Shown here in pieces: positions 34,980 through 43,256 of a stretch of 64,000 nucleotides of DNA; positions within the stretch are counted from its first letter, which is position 1; each line of letters opens with the position of its first letter. The notes beneath the pieces were generated by a model. That model ran no database searches. It was not told the origin of the DNA and was given only the letters and a program-made list of their open reading frames with translations. The translations under genes and the position numbers were made by a program. Location of the stretch: NCBI RefSeq assembly GCF_005281615.1, contig NZ_SZZM01000003.1, positions 352,207 to 416,206 of the forward strand. Direction: 5' to 3'. This DNA comes from Rhodoligotrophos defluvii. Lineage in GTDB: Bacteria; Pseudomonadota; Alphaproteobacteria; Rhizobiales; Im1.

Positions 34980-35745
34980 GGGCGGGCTCCTTCTCGCCGA
35001 GATAGGCCCTGAGCACCGCCGGATCGGTGCGGATCTCTTCCGGCACGCCTTGCGCGATAAGCCGCCCGAAGTCGAGCACTGCGATGCGGTCCGCCGTGTT
35101 CATCACCAGGTTCATGTCGTGCTCGATGAGCAGCACAGTGGTGCCCTGATCGGCGATGCGCCGGATCATCTGGCTCAGCCGCTTGCTCTCGTCGGTGTTG
35201 AGCCCCGCCGCCGGCTCGTCCAGCGCGATGAGCTTGGGCTCGGCGGCCAAGGCACGCGCGATTTCGAGCAGCCGCTGCTGGCCATAGGGCAAGACCGAGG
35301 CCCGCATCTCGGCTTGGCCGGACAGGCCCACGAACTCGAGCAGCGCACGTGCCTGCGCCTCCACCTCCCGCTCCTCGCGCCGCGCGCCTGGCGTGCGGAA
35401 CAGGGCGGCGATCAGCCCGCCCTTCGTGTGGAGATGCCGGCCCACCTTCACATTCTCCAGCACGGTCAGGTCCTTGAACAGCTGCACCAGTTGAAAGGTG
35501 CGCACCAGCCCGCGCGCCGCGATCTTCTCCGGGGCAAGCCCGGTGATCTCCGCGTCATCGAAGTAGATCCGGCCCTCCGTGGGCTCGAGCACCCCGGAGA
35601 TCAGGTTGAACAGGGTGGTCTTGCCCGCGCCATTGGGACCTATGATGGCGGTGACCCCATCGCTCGGCACCGCGAGGCTCACCTCATCCACGGCGCGGAG
35701 CCCGCCGAAGGCGCGCGACACGTTTTCGAGGCGCAGGCGGATCAT
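34972..35745 (-). CDS. branched-chain-type ABC ATP-binding protein, LivG family
   Basis: This is a 257-residue ATPase with Walker A GPNGAGKTTLF, Q-loop RTFQLVQLFKDL, signature LPYGQQRLLEIARAL and Walker B LIALDEPAAGLN. The H-loop LIEHDMNLVM follows. The LPYGQQ signature and the C-terminal AYLGEKE extension are typical of LivG. It overlaps both neighbours by a few bases (livM stop, livH start). Together with the LivF-like gene it energises the transporter. Confidence 0.93.
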   Translation of the reverse strand: MIRLRLENVSRAFGGLRAVDEVSLAVPSDGVTAIIGPNGAGKTTLFNLISGVLEPTEGRIYFDDAEITGLAPEKIAARGLVRTFQLVQLFKDLTVLENVKVGRHLHTKGGLIAALFRTPGARREEREVEAQARALLEFVGLSGQAEMRASVLPYGQQRLLEIARALAAEPKLIALDEPAAGLNTDESKRLSQMIRRIADQGTTVLLIEHDMNLVMNTADRIAVLDFGRLIAQGVPEEIRTDPAVLRAYLGEKEPAHA

Positions 35746-36764
35746 GAGTGCTGCTCCTCAAGCGCTGCCTGCCGGCGCTCGCGCCACGATTCGGCAAGAC
35801 CCGCAATGCCGCGCGGCATGTAGATCAGGATGAGGATCAGCGCAGCACCATAGGCGAGATCCTGGTAGTCCTTGAATTCGCGGAACGTCTCCGGCAGCAC
35901 GTTGATGATGACCGCACCGATGAGTGGCCCGAGAATCGTGCCGATGCCGCCGATATAGAGCATGGTGAAGGCCAGGATCACCATGTGCAGCCCGAACACC
36001 TCGGGGCTGACGAAGCCAACCACATGCACGAACAGCGATCCGGCGATCGCCGCGTAAGCCGCAGAGATCAGGAAAGCGATGAGCTTGTAGCGCGCGACAT
36101 TGATGCCGAGCGCCCGGGCCGCCTCCTCGCTGCCGGCAATCGCCACCAGCGCGCGGCCGAGCCGGGAATGGCGGATGCCGGCGGCGGCCAGCACGGCAAG
36201 CACCGCCACCACCGCCAGCATGATCAGCATCGCTTGGTCGGAATAGGCCTCGAAGCCGCCGATCCCCATGGGCGGAATGCCCGAAATGCCCATATAGCCG
36301 GCCGTGACCGAATCCCATTCGACCGCCACCTCATAGACGATCAGGCCGACGGCCAGCGTTGCCATGGCGAGGTAATGCCCCTTGAGACGTAGGGTCGGAT
36401 AGCCGATCACCGCCGCCGCGACGAGCGCGCCAACCACCCCGGCCACGAGCGCCGCCAGGGGCGGCCAGCCATAGGTGGCCGTGAGGATCGCCGAGGTATA
36501 GCCGCTGATCCCGGCAAAGGCGTTCTGGCCGAACGAGACCTGGCCCGCATAGCCCATGAACAAATTGAGGCCGGTGACGAAGATCGCGTAAATCAGCGCG
36601 AAATTCACGATCGAGATGACATAGCCGCCCGCGTTATAGGCATAGGCGAGCAGCGCCAGCCCGATCACCCAAGGCACGATGGCCAAGATCCGCGTGCTCA
36701 AGGGCACGCCGCCGGCCGCCTTGCGCCAGCTCTCACGCGAAGTAGTACTGGGCGAGGTCGTCAT
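35742..36764 (-). CDS. branched-chain-type ABC permease, LivM family
   Basis: This is a 340-residue inner-membrane permease of the LivM family, with eight or nine hydrophobic segments. It includes NLFMGYAGQVSFGQNAFAGIS and the ATPase-contact loop EEAARALGINVARYKLIAF. The ATG at 36764 is used; the longer frame upstream lies inside the livF-like gene. The start region overlaps the livF-like end by 32 bases. The N-terminal 25 residues (MTTSPSTTSRESWRKAAGG) are cytoplasmic and unusually Ser/Thr-rich. Confidence 0.9.
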   Translation of the reverse strand: MTTSPSTTSRESWRKAAGGVPLSTRILAIVPWVIGLALLAYAYNAGGYVISIVNFALIYAIFVTGLNLFMGYAGQVSFGQNAFAGISGYTSAILTATYGWPPLAALVAGVVGALVAAAVIGYPTLRLKGHYLAMATLAVGLIVYEVAVEWDSVTAGYMGISGIPPMGIGGFEAYSDQAMLIMLAVVAVLAVLAAAGIRHSRLGRALVAIAGSEEAARALGINVARYKLIAFLISAAYAAIAGSLFVHVVGFVSPEVFGLHMVILAFTMLYIGGIGTILGPLIGAVIINVLPETFREFKDYQDLAYGAALILILIYMPRGIAGLAESWRERRQAALEEQHS

Positions 36765-37458
36765 GGGACTTGATCTCTCGGGGATCGACTTCCGCCACGA
36801 CCCGGCCAGTGGACAAGAGATAGGCGCGGTTCGCAAGCTCGAGCGCCAGGGGCGCCTTCTGCTCCACCAGCAGAACCGAAAGGCCGGCGCGGTTGAGCGA
36901 CCCCAGGGTTTCCAGAATTCCCGATACCACCCGCGGCGCAAGGCCGAGCGACGGCTCGTCCAGCAGCAGAACCTTCGGCTCGGCCATCAGAGCGCGCCCA
37001 ACCGCCAGCATCTGCTGCTCACCGCCGGAAAGGGAGCCGGCCGTCTGGCTCATGCGCTCCTTGAGACGGGGAAACAGGCCAAGCACCCTGTCGAGCCGCC
37101 GCTCGAATTCGCTTCTGTCGTTCAACCGATAGGCGCCGAGCTCCAGGTTTTCCGCCACCGTCATGGGGCCGAACACGCCGCGCCCCTCCGGGACCAGCAC
37201 GACGCCCCGCGCCGCCACCGCGACCGCGTTGCCGCGGGGCAGAGGCGCGCCCCGGAACCGCACCATGCCGGTGCTGACGGTCAGCCCGACCAGGGCGCGC
37301 AGCAGCGTGGACTTCCCCGCGCCATTGGGGCCGAGCACCGCCACCAGCTCACCTTCGCCGACATGCATGTCGGTGGGCTGCAGCGCCTGCACGTGACCGT
37401 AGCGGGCCGCAAGCGCCTCGGTCTCGATGATCCGGTCGCGGGCGAGCTCGGGCGTCAT
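36733..37458 (-). CDS. branched-chain-type ABC ATP-binding protein, LivF family
   Basis: This is a 241-residue ATPase with Walker A GPNGAGKST, Q-loop-region VPEGRGVFGPMTV, signature LSGGEQQMLAVGRAL and Walker B VLLLDEPSLGL. The H-loop LVEQKAPLALE replaces the usual histidine with lysine-containing sequence, as is common in LivF (EQN/EQK type). It lies two bases after the binding-protein stop. The C-terminal end overlaps livM by 32 bases, which suggests translational coupling. Confidence 0.92.
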   Translation of the reverse strand: MTPELARDRIIETEALAARYGHVQALQPTDMHVGEGELVAVLGPNGAGKSTLLRALVGLTVSTGMVRFRGAPLPRGNAVAVAARGVVLVPEGRGVFGPMTVAENLELGAYRLNDRSEFERRLDRVLGLFPRLKERMSQTAGSLSGGEQQMLAVGRALMAEPKVLLLDEPSLGLAPRVVSGILETLGSLNRAGLSVLLVEQKAPLALELANRAYLLSTGRVVAEVDPREIKSHDDLAQYYFA

Positions 37459-37459
37459 T

Positions 37460-38605
37460 TCAGTTCACGATCTTGACCTGGCCATCGATGATCTGGCCAA
37501 GCACGAACGGGTTCTCGGTGATGCCCTGGTGATTGTCCGGCGAGAAGTTGTAGATGCCGGTGGTGCCCTGATAGCCGGTGATCTTCTCCAGGTTGTCGCG
37601 CACGTCCGGCCCTTCGATCGAGTTGCCCTTCTCGATCGCCGCGACCGTCAGCATCACCGCATCCCAGCCCCGTCCGGCCCAGTTCGGATCGCGGTCGCCA
37701 TATTGCTTCTTCCAAGGACCGAGGAACTCGTTGATCTCGCTCTTCAGCGGACCATCCGGTAGGGCGTCATAGACCTGTGCGGGCGAGGCCACGAAGAAGA
37801 ACTTGTCACCCAAAACCTCCGCCACCGGCCGGAACACCTCGAGGTCCTCCAGGCTGGTGAGCAGCAGCATGTCGAGGCCCAGCTGCTTGATGTTCTTGGC
37901 GGCGGTGAGCGTGGTGCCGCCCAGCCCGATCTTGAGGATCGCGCCGGCGCCGGCGGATGCCATCTTCGAAATGATAACGCTGAGGTCGGCGTCATCGGTC
38001 TTGTACTGCTCGACCCCGACCAGCTCGATGCCATAATCCTTGGCAATCTTCACCGCCACGTCCTTCTGCAGGTTGGCGTAGGGCGAGGGGTCGTGCATCA
38101 CGCCCACTTTACGGATGTCGGTCTTGTCCTTCAGATACTGCAGGCGCGTCTCGATCTCGAACCGCGCCGGCGGCAGGGTGGAGAACGCCCATTTCACGTC
38201 GCTCTCGGTCTTGGGCAGAATCGAGCACAAGACCATGGGGATCTGCGCTCGCACCACGAGCGGTGCCGCCGCCATGTTCCCGGCCGAGACACAGCCGGAG
38301 TTAAAGACATTCACCTCGTCCGAGCTGATCATCTTTCGGTAGACGGTGACCGCATCCTGCGGCTCCGAGCGGTTGTCCTCGACGATCACCTCGATCTTGC
38401 GGCCGAGCACGCCGCCATTGGCGTTGACCACGTCGGCGGCAACCTTCACGCCGTCGGACCAGGCGCGGTCCACGGTTGCCGCATAGCCGGTAAGGCCCGC
38501 CGAGATGCCGATCTTGTATGTCTCCTGCGCCTGGACGGGCGCGCCGCCGAGGCCACCCGCAATGAGGCCGGCAGCCACCACCAGGCTCGAAAGTCGCGTC
38601 TTCAT
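37460..38605 (-). CDS. ABC transporter substrate-binding protein, LivK/type-1 periplasmic-binding family
   Basis: This is a 381-residue periplasmic protein of the branched-chain amino-acid binding family. A Sec signal peptide (about 1-27, ending VQA) precedes the mature ETYKIGISAGLTGYAATVDRAW. The C-terminus has PDNHQGITENPFVLGQ. Its ligand is not necessarily an amino acid, as this family also binds aromatic and amide compounds. ATG 38605 is preferred: GGAGG lies nine bases upstream, against only three for the in-frame ATG 38611. It follows hyuB by about 25 bp. Confidence 0.92.
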   Translation of the reverse strand: MKTRLSSLVVAAGLIAGGLGGAPVQAQETYKIGISAGLTGYAATVDRAWSDGVKVAADVVNANGGVLGRKIEVIVEDNRSEPQDAVTVYRKMISSDEVNVFNSGCVSAGNMAAAPLVVRAQIPMVLCSILPKTESDVKWAFSTLPPARFEIETRLQYLKDKTDIRKVGVMHDPSPYANLQKDVAVKIAKDYGIELVGVEQYKTDDADLSVIISKMASAGAGAILKIGLGGTTLTAAKNIKQLGLDMLLLTSLEDLEVFRPVAEVLGDKFFFVASPAQVYDALPDGPLKSEINEFLGPWKKQYGDRDPNWAGRGWDAVMLTVAAIEKGNSIEGPDVRDNLEKITGYQGTTGIYNFSPDNHQGITENPFVLGQIIDGQVKIVN

Positions 38606-38630
38606 GTCCATTTTCCTCCCTTTTTTGTCA

Positions 38631-40184
38631 TCAGCCCGTGGGTGCCGCGCCATAGCCGCCGCCACCGGGCGTCTCCAGCACCACCACGTCGTCCGGATTC
38701 ATGGTGAGCTTGCGCGCCGCGCTCACGTCCTTGCCGTTCACCCGGAACCGGCCCGGCGCGCCGGGCTTGCCGCCGCCGATGCCATCCGGTCCGGCATTGA
38801 GCCGGCTCGGCACCGCGTTCAGCAGCCACTGGTCCCTGGTCATCATACGGAACTGAATGACCTGCCCGTCGCCCCCGCGCGAGCGGCCCGCCCCGCCGGA
38901 GCCGTCGCGCAGTTCCTTGCGGTCGAACAGGATCGGCATCGCTGCCTCCAGAATCTCGACCGGCACCGCGGCAACGCCCGTCGGGTAGCACGTGGCGCTC
39001 GGGCCGGGCTTGTTCGCCCGGGCGCCCATGCCGCCGGAATAGTTGAACATGGACGAGGTGAAAGCCTCGCCATCGGCCCGCTTGCCTTGGATCTGCATGG
39101 TCCACACCGCACCCGAGCCCTCCGCCAGCACGCGATCCGGCATGACGTGATAGAGCGCCTTCAGGATCGGCATCGGCACATACATCCCGACCACGTGCCG
39201 GGCATTCACCGGCGCGGGATATTTGCAGTTCACGATCGAGCCTTCCGGCGCCACCACTTTGATCGGCGCAAGCGAGCCGGTGTTGTTGGGCAGGTCCGGG
39301 TTGAGGCAGCTGCGCACCGCGAAGGTGGAATAGGCATGGGTATAGTTGAGCACCACGTTGATGCCGGTGGTGGTCTGGGGCGAGGACCCCGTGAAGTCCA
39401 CGGTGATCTCGCCCTGGTCTGCATCCACCGTCACCGCCGTCTTGAGGGTGATGATCTCGCCGCCCGGCACGTCGAACTGGCTCTCGCCGTGATAGGTGCC
39501 GGGCTTGAGCTTGCGGATGGCATCGCGGGTTGCCTCTTCCGAGCGGCGGATGATCTCGTCCGCCAGCGCCTCGATATCGGTGAGACCGTAGCGCGCGCAC
39601 ATGGCGCTGAGATGCTCGGCCGCGGACTGGCCGGACGAGACCTGCGCCGACAAGTCGCCGAACACCGCATCGGGCGTGCGCACATTGCGCCGGATCATGG
39701 CATGCAGCACGTCGTTGGGCTTGCCGCCCTCATAGAGCTTGAGCGGCGGGATCCACAGGCCTTCCTCGTGCACGTCCCGCGCCCCGGCGCCGATGCCATA
39801 GCCGCCGATATCGGTATGGTGGATGGTCGAGCCGATATAGGCGAGCAGCCGGTCGCCCTCGAAGATCGGGGTGAGCGTGGTGATGTCGAAGAAATGGCCG
39901 GCCGACAGCCAGGGGTCGTTGGTGATCAGCACGTCGCCCGGCGCGATATTGTTGCCGAAGATGCGGGCGAGATGCGCCCCCGCAAAGGCCAGCGAATTGA
40001 TATGGCCGGGGGTGCCGGTATTGGCCTGGGCCACCATCCGGCCGCGCCGGTCGAACAGCGCGCAGGCCAGGTCGCCCGCCTCACGCACGATCGGGCTGAA
40101 GGCGATGCGTTGCAGCGCCTTGGCCCGCTCGGTGACGATGCCGATCAGGTTCGACCAGAGGATTTCCAGCTCGACGCCGTCCAT
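38631..40184 (-). CDS. hydantoinase B/oxoprolinase-type subunit (HyuB, acetone-carboxylase beta-like family)
   Basis: This is a 517-residue protein of the HyuB/oxoprolinase C-terminal family. Recognisable stretches are REAGDLACALFDRRGRM and NTGTPGHINSLAFAGAH. The metal-site region includes LITNDPWLSAGHFFDI and STIHHTDIGGYGIGAG. The C-terminus ends in the family's Gly-rich ETPGGGGYG. HyuB works with HyuA in ATP-dependent hydantoin or oxoproline hydrolysis or in ATP-dependent ketone carboxylation. It lies three bases after hyuA, so the two subunits are made together. Confidence 0.93.
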   Translation of the reverse strand: MDGVELEILWSNLIGIVTERAKALQRIAFSPIVREAGDLACALFDRRGRMVAQANTGTPGHINSLAFAGAHLARIFGNNIAPGDVLITNDPWLSAGHFFDITTLTPIFEGDRLLAYIGSTIHHTDIGGYGIGAGARDVHEEGLWIPPLKLYEGGKPNDVLHAMIRRNVRTPDAVFGDLSAQVSSGQSAAEHLSAMCARYGLTDIEALADEIIRRSEEATRDAIRKLKPGTYHGESQFDVPGGEIITLKTAVTVDADQGEITVDFTGSSPQTTTGINVVLNYTHAYSTFAVRSCLNPDLPNNTGSLAPIKVVAPEGSIVNCKYPAPVNARHVVGMYVPMPILKALYHVMPDRVLAEGSGAVWTMQIQGKRADGEAFTSSMFNYSGGMGARANKPGPSATCYPTGVAAVPVEILEAAMPILFDRKELRDGSGGAGRSRGGDGQVIQFRMMTRDQWLLNAVPSRLNAGPDGIGGGKPGAPGRFRVNGKDVSAARKLTMNPDDVVVLETPGGGGYGAAPTG

Positions 40185-40187
40185 GGC

Positions 40188-42251
40188 TTACGCTCTCCTC
40201 GCGACGATGCAGCCATAGCTGTCGATGGTCGCGGTCCAGTTCGGGGGAATGACGGTGGTGGTCTCGCGCTCTTCGATGATCGCGGGGCCGGCAATGGTCT
40301 GACCGGCGCCAAGGCCTGCCCGGTCGTAAACCGGGGCGCGCGCCCCGTCGCTCCACGCCTCCACCAGCCGTTCACCCTTCGGCCTGCCCTCGCTTGCCGG
40401 CAGCTGGCTGGCTGGGTGGAACGGCACCACGGGCCCGCGAGCGGTAAGCCGCCACGTCACCAGCTCGATCGGCACGTGGCTGGGATTGACGCCATAAAGC
40501 CCGTAATAGGCCGCCTCGAACGCCCGGGCGATCGCCCTCGCATCGCGGGCGGTCCGCGGGTCATCGGCAAAGCTCACCGTCACTTCGTTCTGCTGGCCGA
40601 AATAGCGCAGGTCCGCGCCGAATACGGCGGTGATATCCTCGCGCTTGCAGCCGGCCTCGGCCAAGGCGGCAGCCGCTTCCTCCATCATCTCGCTCAGCAC
40701 CCGGTCGGCGCGCGCCCAGTCCATGTCGTCGAGCTTGCACACGTCGCTGCGCACCAGATCCAGCCGCACCGGCGTCACCAGCGTCCCGAAGGCGGAGAGC
40801 ACGCTCGACTGCGGCGGCACGATGACGGAGGTGCTTTGCAACAGGCTCGCCACCTCGCAGGCATGTACGGGCCCGGCACCGCCAAAGGCGAACAGCGGCA
40901 GCCCGCGATAATCGACTCCGCGGTCCGTAGCGTGGGTGCGCGTGGCCGCCGCCATGGCCTCGGTCACCACCCGGAAGATGCCGCGGGCCGCTTCGGTCTG
41001 CGATAGGCCGAGCTTGCGGGCTAAGTCCTCCACGGCGGATCTGGCGGCGGCAAGATCCAGCGCCATGTCGCCACCCAGGAAGTTGTCGGGATCGAGCAGG
41101 CCGAGCAGCAGGTCCGCATCCGTCACCGTGGGGCTCAAGCCGCCGCGGCCGTAGCAGGCGGGCCCGGGGTCGGAGCCGGCACTTTCCGGCCCCACCTTGA
41201 GCAGGCCGAGGCTGTCCACATGGGCAATCGAGCCGCCGCCGGCGCCGATCTCGATCATGTCGATCGACGGCACGATCACCGGCAGACCTGAACCCTCCTT
41301 GAAGCGATAGCGCCGGTCGACCTCGAACAGGCCGGTCACCAGCGGTTGCCGGTTCTCGATCAGGCAGGCCTTGGCGGTGGTGCCGCCCATGTCGAAGGAC
41401 ATGAGCCGGTCGATGCCCAGCATGTCAGCATAATGGCAGGCGGCGAGCGCTCCGGCCGCAGGGCCGCTCTCGATCATGCGCACCGGGTTGCGGCCGGCGG
41501 TCTCGGCCCCGACCACGCCGCCGGACGACAGCATGATCAGCGGTGAATTGCCGAAGCCCTCGCTCTTCAGCCGCGCGCTCAACCGCTGCAGGTAGGGCTG
41601 GGAGATCGGCATGGCATAGGCGTTCACCGCCGCGGTGGATGCCCGGTGATATTCGCGGATCTGCGGCGCCACGTCCGACGAGGTGCAGATGAACATGGCT
41701 GGGAAGCGCCGGCTCAGGGCCTCGGCCACTTTCTGCTCGTTCTCAGGGTTGGCGAAGCTGTTGAGAAAGCAGATCGCCACCGCCGCCGCCCCGGCCTGCT
41801 CCAGCGCATCGCCCAGAGCCTTGATCGCGGCCTCATCCGGCGCCTTCAGTACGCGGCCGTCGGCGGCGATGCGCTCGGCAAGCGTGAAGGTCAGCGCCCG
41901 CGGCACCAACGGGTCCGGAAACTCGATCTGTGGATCATACATTTCGTAACGGTGCTCGTTGCGGATGAAGAGCACGTCGCGAAAGCCTTCCGTGGTCACC
42001 AGCGCGGTCGGCAGGCCCTTGCGCTCGATCAGCGCGTTGGTGACCACCGTGGTCGCATGGACGACCACGCCATTCACGGCATTGGGGTCGAGGCCCGCCT
42101 TGCCAAGCACCGCGCCGATACCGCGAAAGAAACCTTCCAGGAGGTCGCCATGGGTGGTGAGTGTCTTGTCCACCACCAGCCGCCCGTCGGAATGGCGCAA
42201 CACGATATCGGTGAAGGTGCCGCCGATATCGACGGCAAGGGAATAGGTCAT
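40188..42251 (-). CDS. hydantoinase A/oxoprolinase-type ATP-binding subunit (HyuA)
   Basis: This is a 687-residue HyuA-type subunit of the ASKHA-fold ATPases. The N-terminal hydantoinaseA_N domain starts MTYSLAVDIGGTFTDIVL, and the phosphate-binding motif is MSFDMGGTTAKACLIE. The VPSIDMIEIGAGGGSIA metal region and GVDYRGLPLFAFGGAGPVHA follow. The C-terminal domain ends VIPPNWTATIDSYG. Family members hydrolyse hydantoins, N-methylhydantoin or 5-oxoproline, or carboxylate acetone or acetophenone. With no third (gamma) subunit present, an acetone carboxylase is less likely. The start overlaps the iclR stop by four bases (ATGA), so regulator and enzyme are cotranscribed. Confidence 0.93.
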   Translation of the reverse strand: MTYSLAVDIGGTFTDIVLRHSDGRLVVDKTLTTHGDLLEGFFRGIGAVLGKAGLDPNAVNGVVVHATTVVTNALIERKGLPTALVTTEGFRDVLFIRNEHRYEMYDPQIEFPDPLVPRALTFTLAERIAADGRVLKAPDEAAIKALGDALEQAGAAAVAICFLNSFANPENEQKVAEALSRRFPAMFICTSSDVAPQIREYHRASTAAVNAYAMPISQPYLQRLSARLKSEGFGNSPLIMLSSGGVVGAETAGRNPVRMIESGPAAGALAACHYADMLGIDRLMSFDMGGTTAKACLIENRQPLVTGLFEVDRRYRFKEGSGLPVIVPSIDMIEIGAGGGSIAHVDSLGLLKVGPESAGSDPGPACYGRGGLSPTVTDADLLLGLLDPDNFLGGDMALDLAAARSAVEDLARKLGLSQTEAARGIFRVVTEAMAAATRTHATDRGVDYRGLPLFAFGGAGPVHACEVASLLQSTSVIVPPQSSVLSAFGTLVTPVRLDLVRSDVCKLDDMDWARADRVLSEMMEEAAAALAEAGCKREDITAVFGADLRYFGQQNEVTVSFADDPRTARDARAIARAFEAAYYGLYGVNPSHVPIELVTWRLTARGPVVPFHPASQLPASEGRPKGERLVEAWSDGARAPVYDRAGLGAGQTIAGPAIIEERETTTVIPPNWTATIDSYGCIVARRA

Positions 42252-43084
42252 TGTGGTCTCCAGCCGAGCGTGCAGCCCAGGCTGCGCGAGATGCGACGGG
42301 CGGTCTCCACCACCTGCTCCACCTGGCGCGGGTCGGGTTGTGCGGGAATGAATTGCGTAAAGCCGACCATGGCCACGGAGCCGGCCAGCTCGCCGCGATG
42401 GTCGAAAATCGGCGCGGCCAGCGCATTGACGCCGGTCACCACCTCGTCCGGCGCGGTGGACCAGCCGCGCTCGCGCACGAGGTCGATCTCCGCCATGAGC
42501 GCCGCCGGGTCAACCAAGGTCTGCGGCGTGAACGCCTCGCGCCGGGCGTTGAGCGTATTGTCCATGAGCGATTTCGGCCCGAAGGCGAGCCATATCTTGC
42601 CATGGGCGCTGGCATGGGGCCTGAGGCGGGTGCCCGGCCGGGTGCCGAACTCGATGACCGTCTGGCCCTGGATCAGCTCCAGCACAACCACCTCGTCATC
42701 GATGGCCTTGCAGATGGTCACCGCCTGCCGCGAGACGTCGCGCAGCCGGATCAGTTCATCGCGCGAGGCCTTCACCAGGTCGAGCCGGTTGCGGGCGGAT
42801 TCGCCCAGCACCATCAGCTTCACTCCCACCTCGTAGCGGCCGGTATCCGGGTCGCGCCGGGCAAACCCGTGCCGCACCAGCGTGTGCAGATGCCGGTAGA
42901 CCGTCGCCTTCGAGGCCGCGAAGTGGCGGGCAATGACGGTCAGCGGCGTAGGCTGTGGCTGCTGCGCGAGGAATTCGACGATGCGCAACGCGAGGTCGAG
43001 CGTGCCGGTGCCGGGATCGCTGCGGACCTCATCGGCAGCAGGCGTCTCAAGCGCTCGAATATCGATTGCGGGGTCGTCCTGCAC
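42248..43084 (-). CDS. IclR-family transcriptional regulator
   Basis: This 278-residue regulator is first in the hyu-liv operon. The N-terminal winged helix (about 28-90) reads LALRIVEFLAQQP, then VIARHFAASKATVYRHLHTLVRHGF. The effector domain (about 100-275) ends SRSLGCTLGW. It starts with GTG at 43084. The stop overlaps hyuA by four bases, so it heads the operon and probably autoregulates. Between 43100 and 43116, only 16 bp upstream, lies a perfect inverted repeat that may be its operator. The ligand is unknown, presumably the catabolic substrate. Confidence 0.92.
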   Translation of the reverse strand: MQDDPAIDIRALETPAADEVRSDPGTGTLDLALRIVEFLAQQPQPTPLTVIARHFAASKATVYRHLHTLVRHGFARRDPDTGRYEVGVKLMVLGESARNRLDLVKASRDELIRLRDVSRQAVTICKAIDDEVVVLELIQGQTVIEFGTRPGTRLRPHASAHGKIWLAFGPKSLMDNTLNARREAFTPQTLVDPAALMAEIDLVRERGWSTAPDEVVTGVNALAAPIFDHRGELAGSVAMVGFTQFIPAQPDPRQVEQVVETARRISRSLGCTLGWRPQ

Positions 43085-43099
43085 GGCGTTTCCGAGTTT

Positions 43100-43116
43100 G
43101 TTTTGTTATTCAAAAC
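43100..43116. promoter_or_regulatory. inverted repeat, possible IclR-type operator
   Basis: GTTTTG (43100-43105) and CAAAAC (43111-43116) form a perfect six-pair inverted repeat around TTATT, 16 bp upstream of the iclR GTG. It lies in an A/T-rich patch (about 43095-43140) unlike its surroundings, which suits a promoter/operator. No consensus for this regulator is known to me. Confidence 0.5.
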
Positions 43117-43256
43117 AGTATTTCAATATTAAAAACGATAGAGGGGCAACCCCGCCCTGTCAAGACGGCAGGTACGGAACGAGCGGAGTGAGAATGCGGG
43201 GGCCTGGACCGGCAACATCCGCCGTGTGGCCCGGATTGCCCAGCTCGGCGGACAGC

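Noticed and set aside
38505-41006. 833-residue plus-strand reading frame
   Set aside because: It is antisense to hyuA/hyuB and the binding-protein gene. The Arg/His/Ala-rich sequence shows no motif; open antisense frames are common at this GC content.
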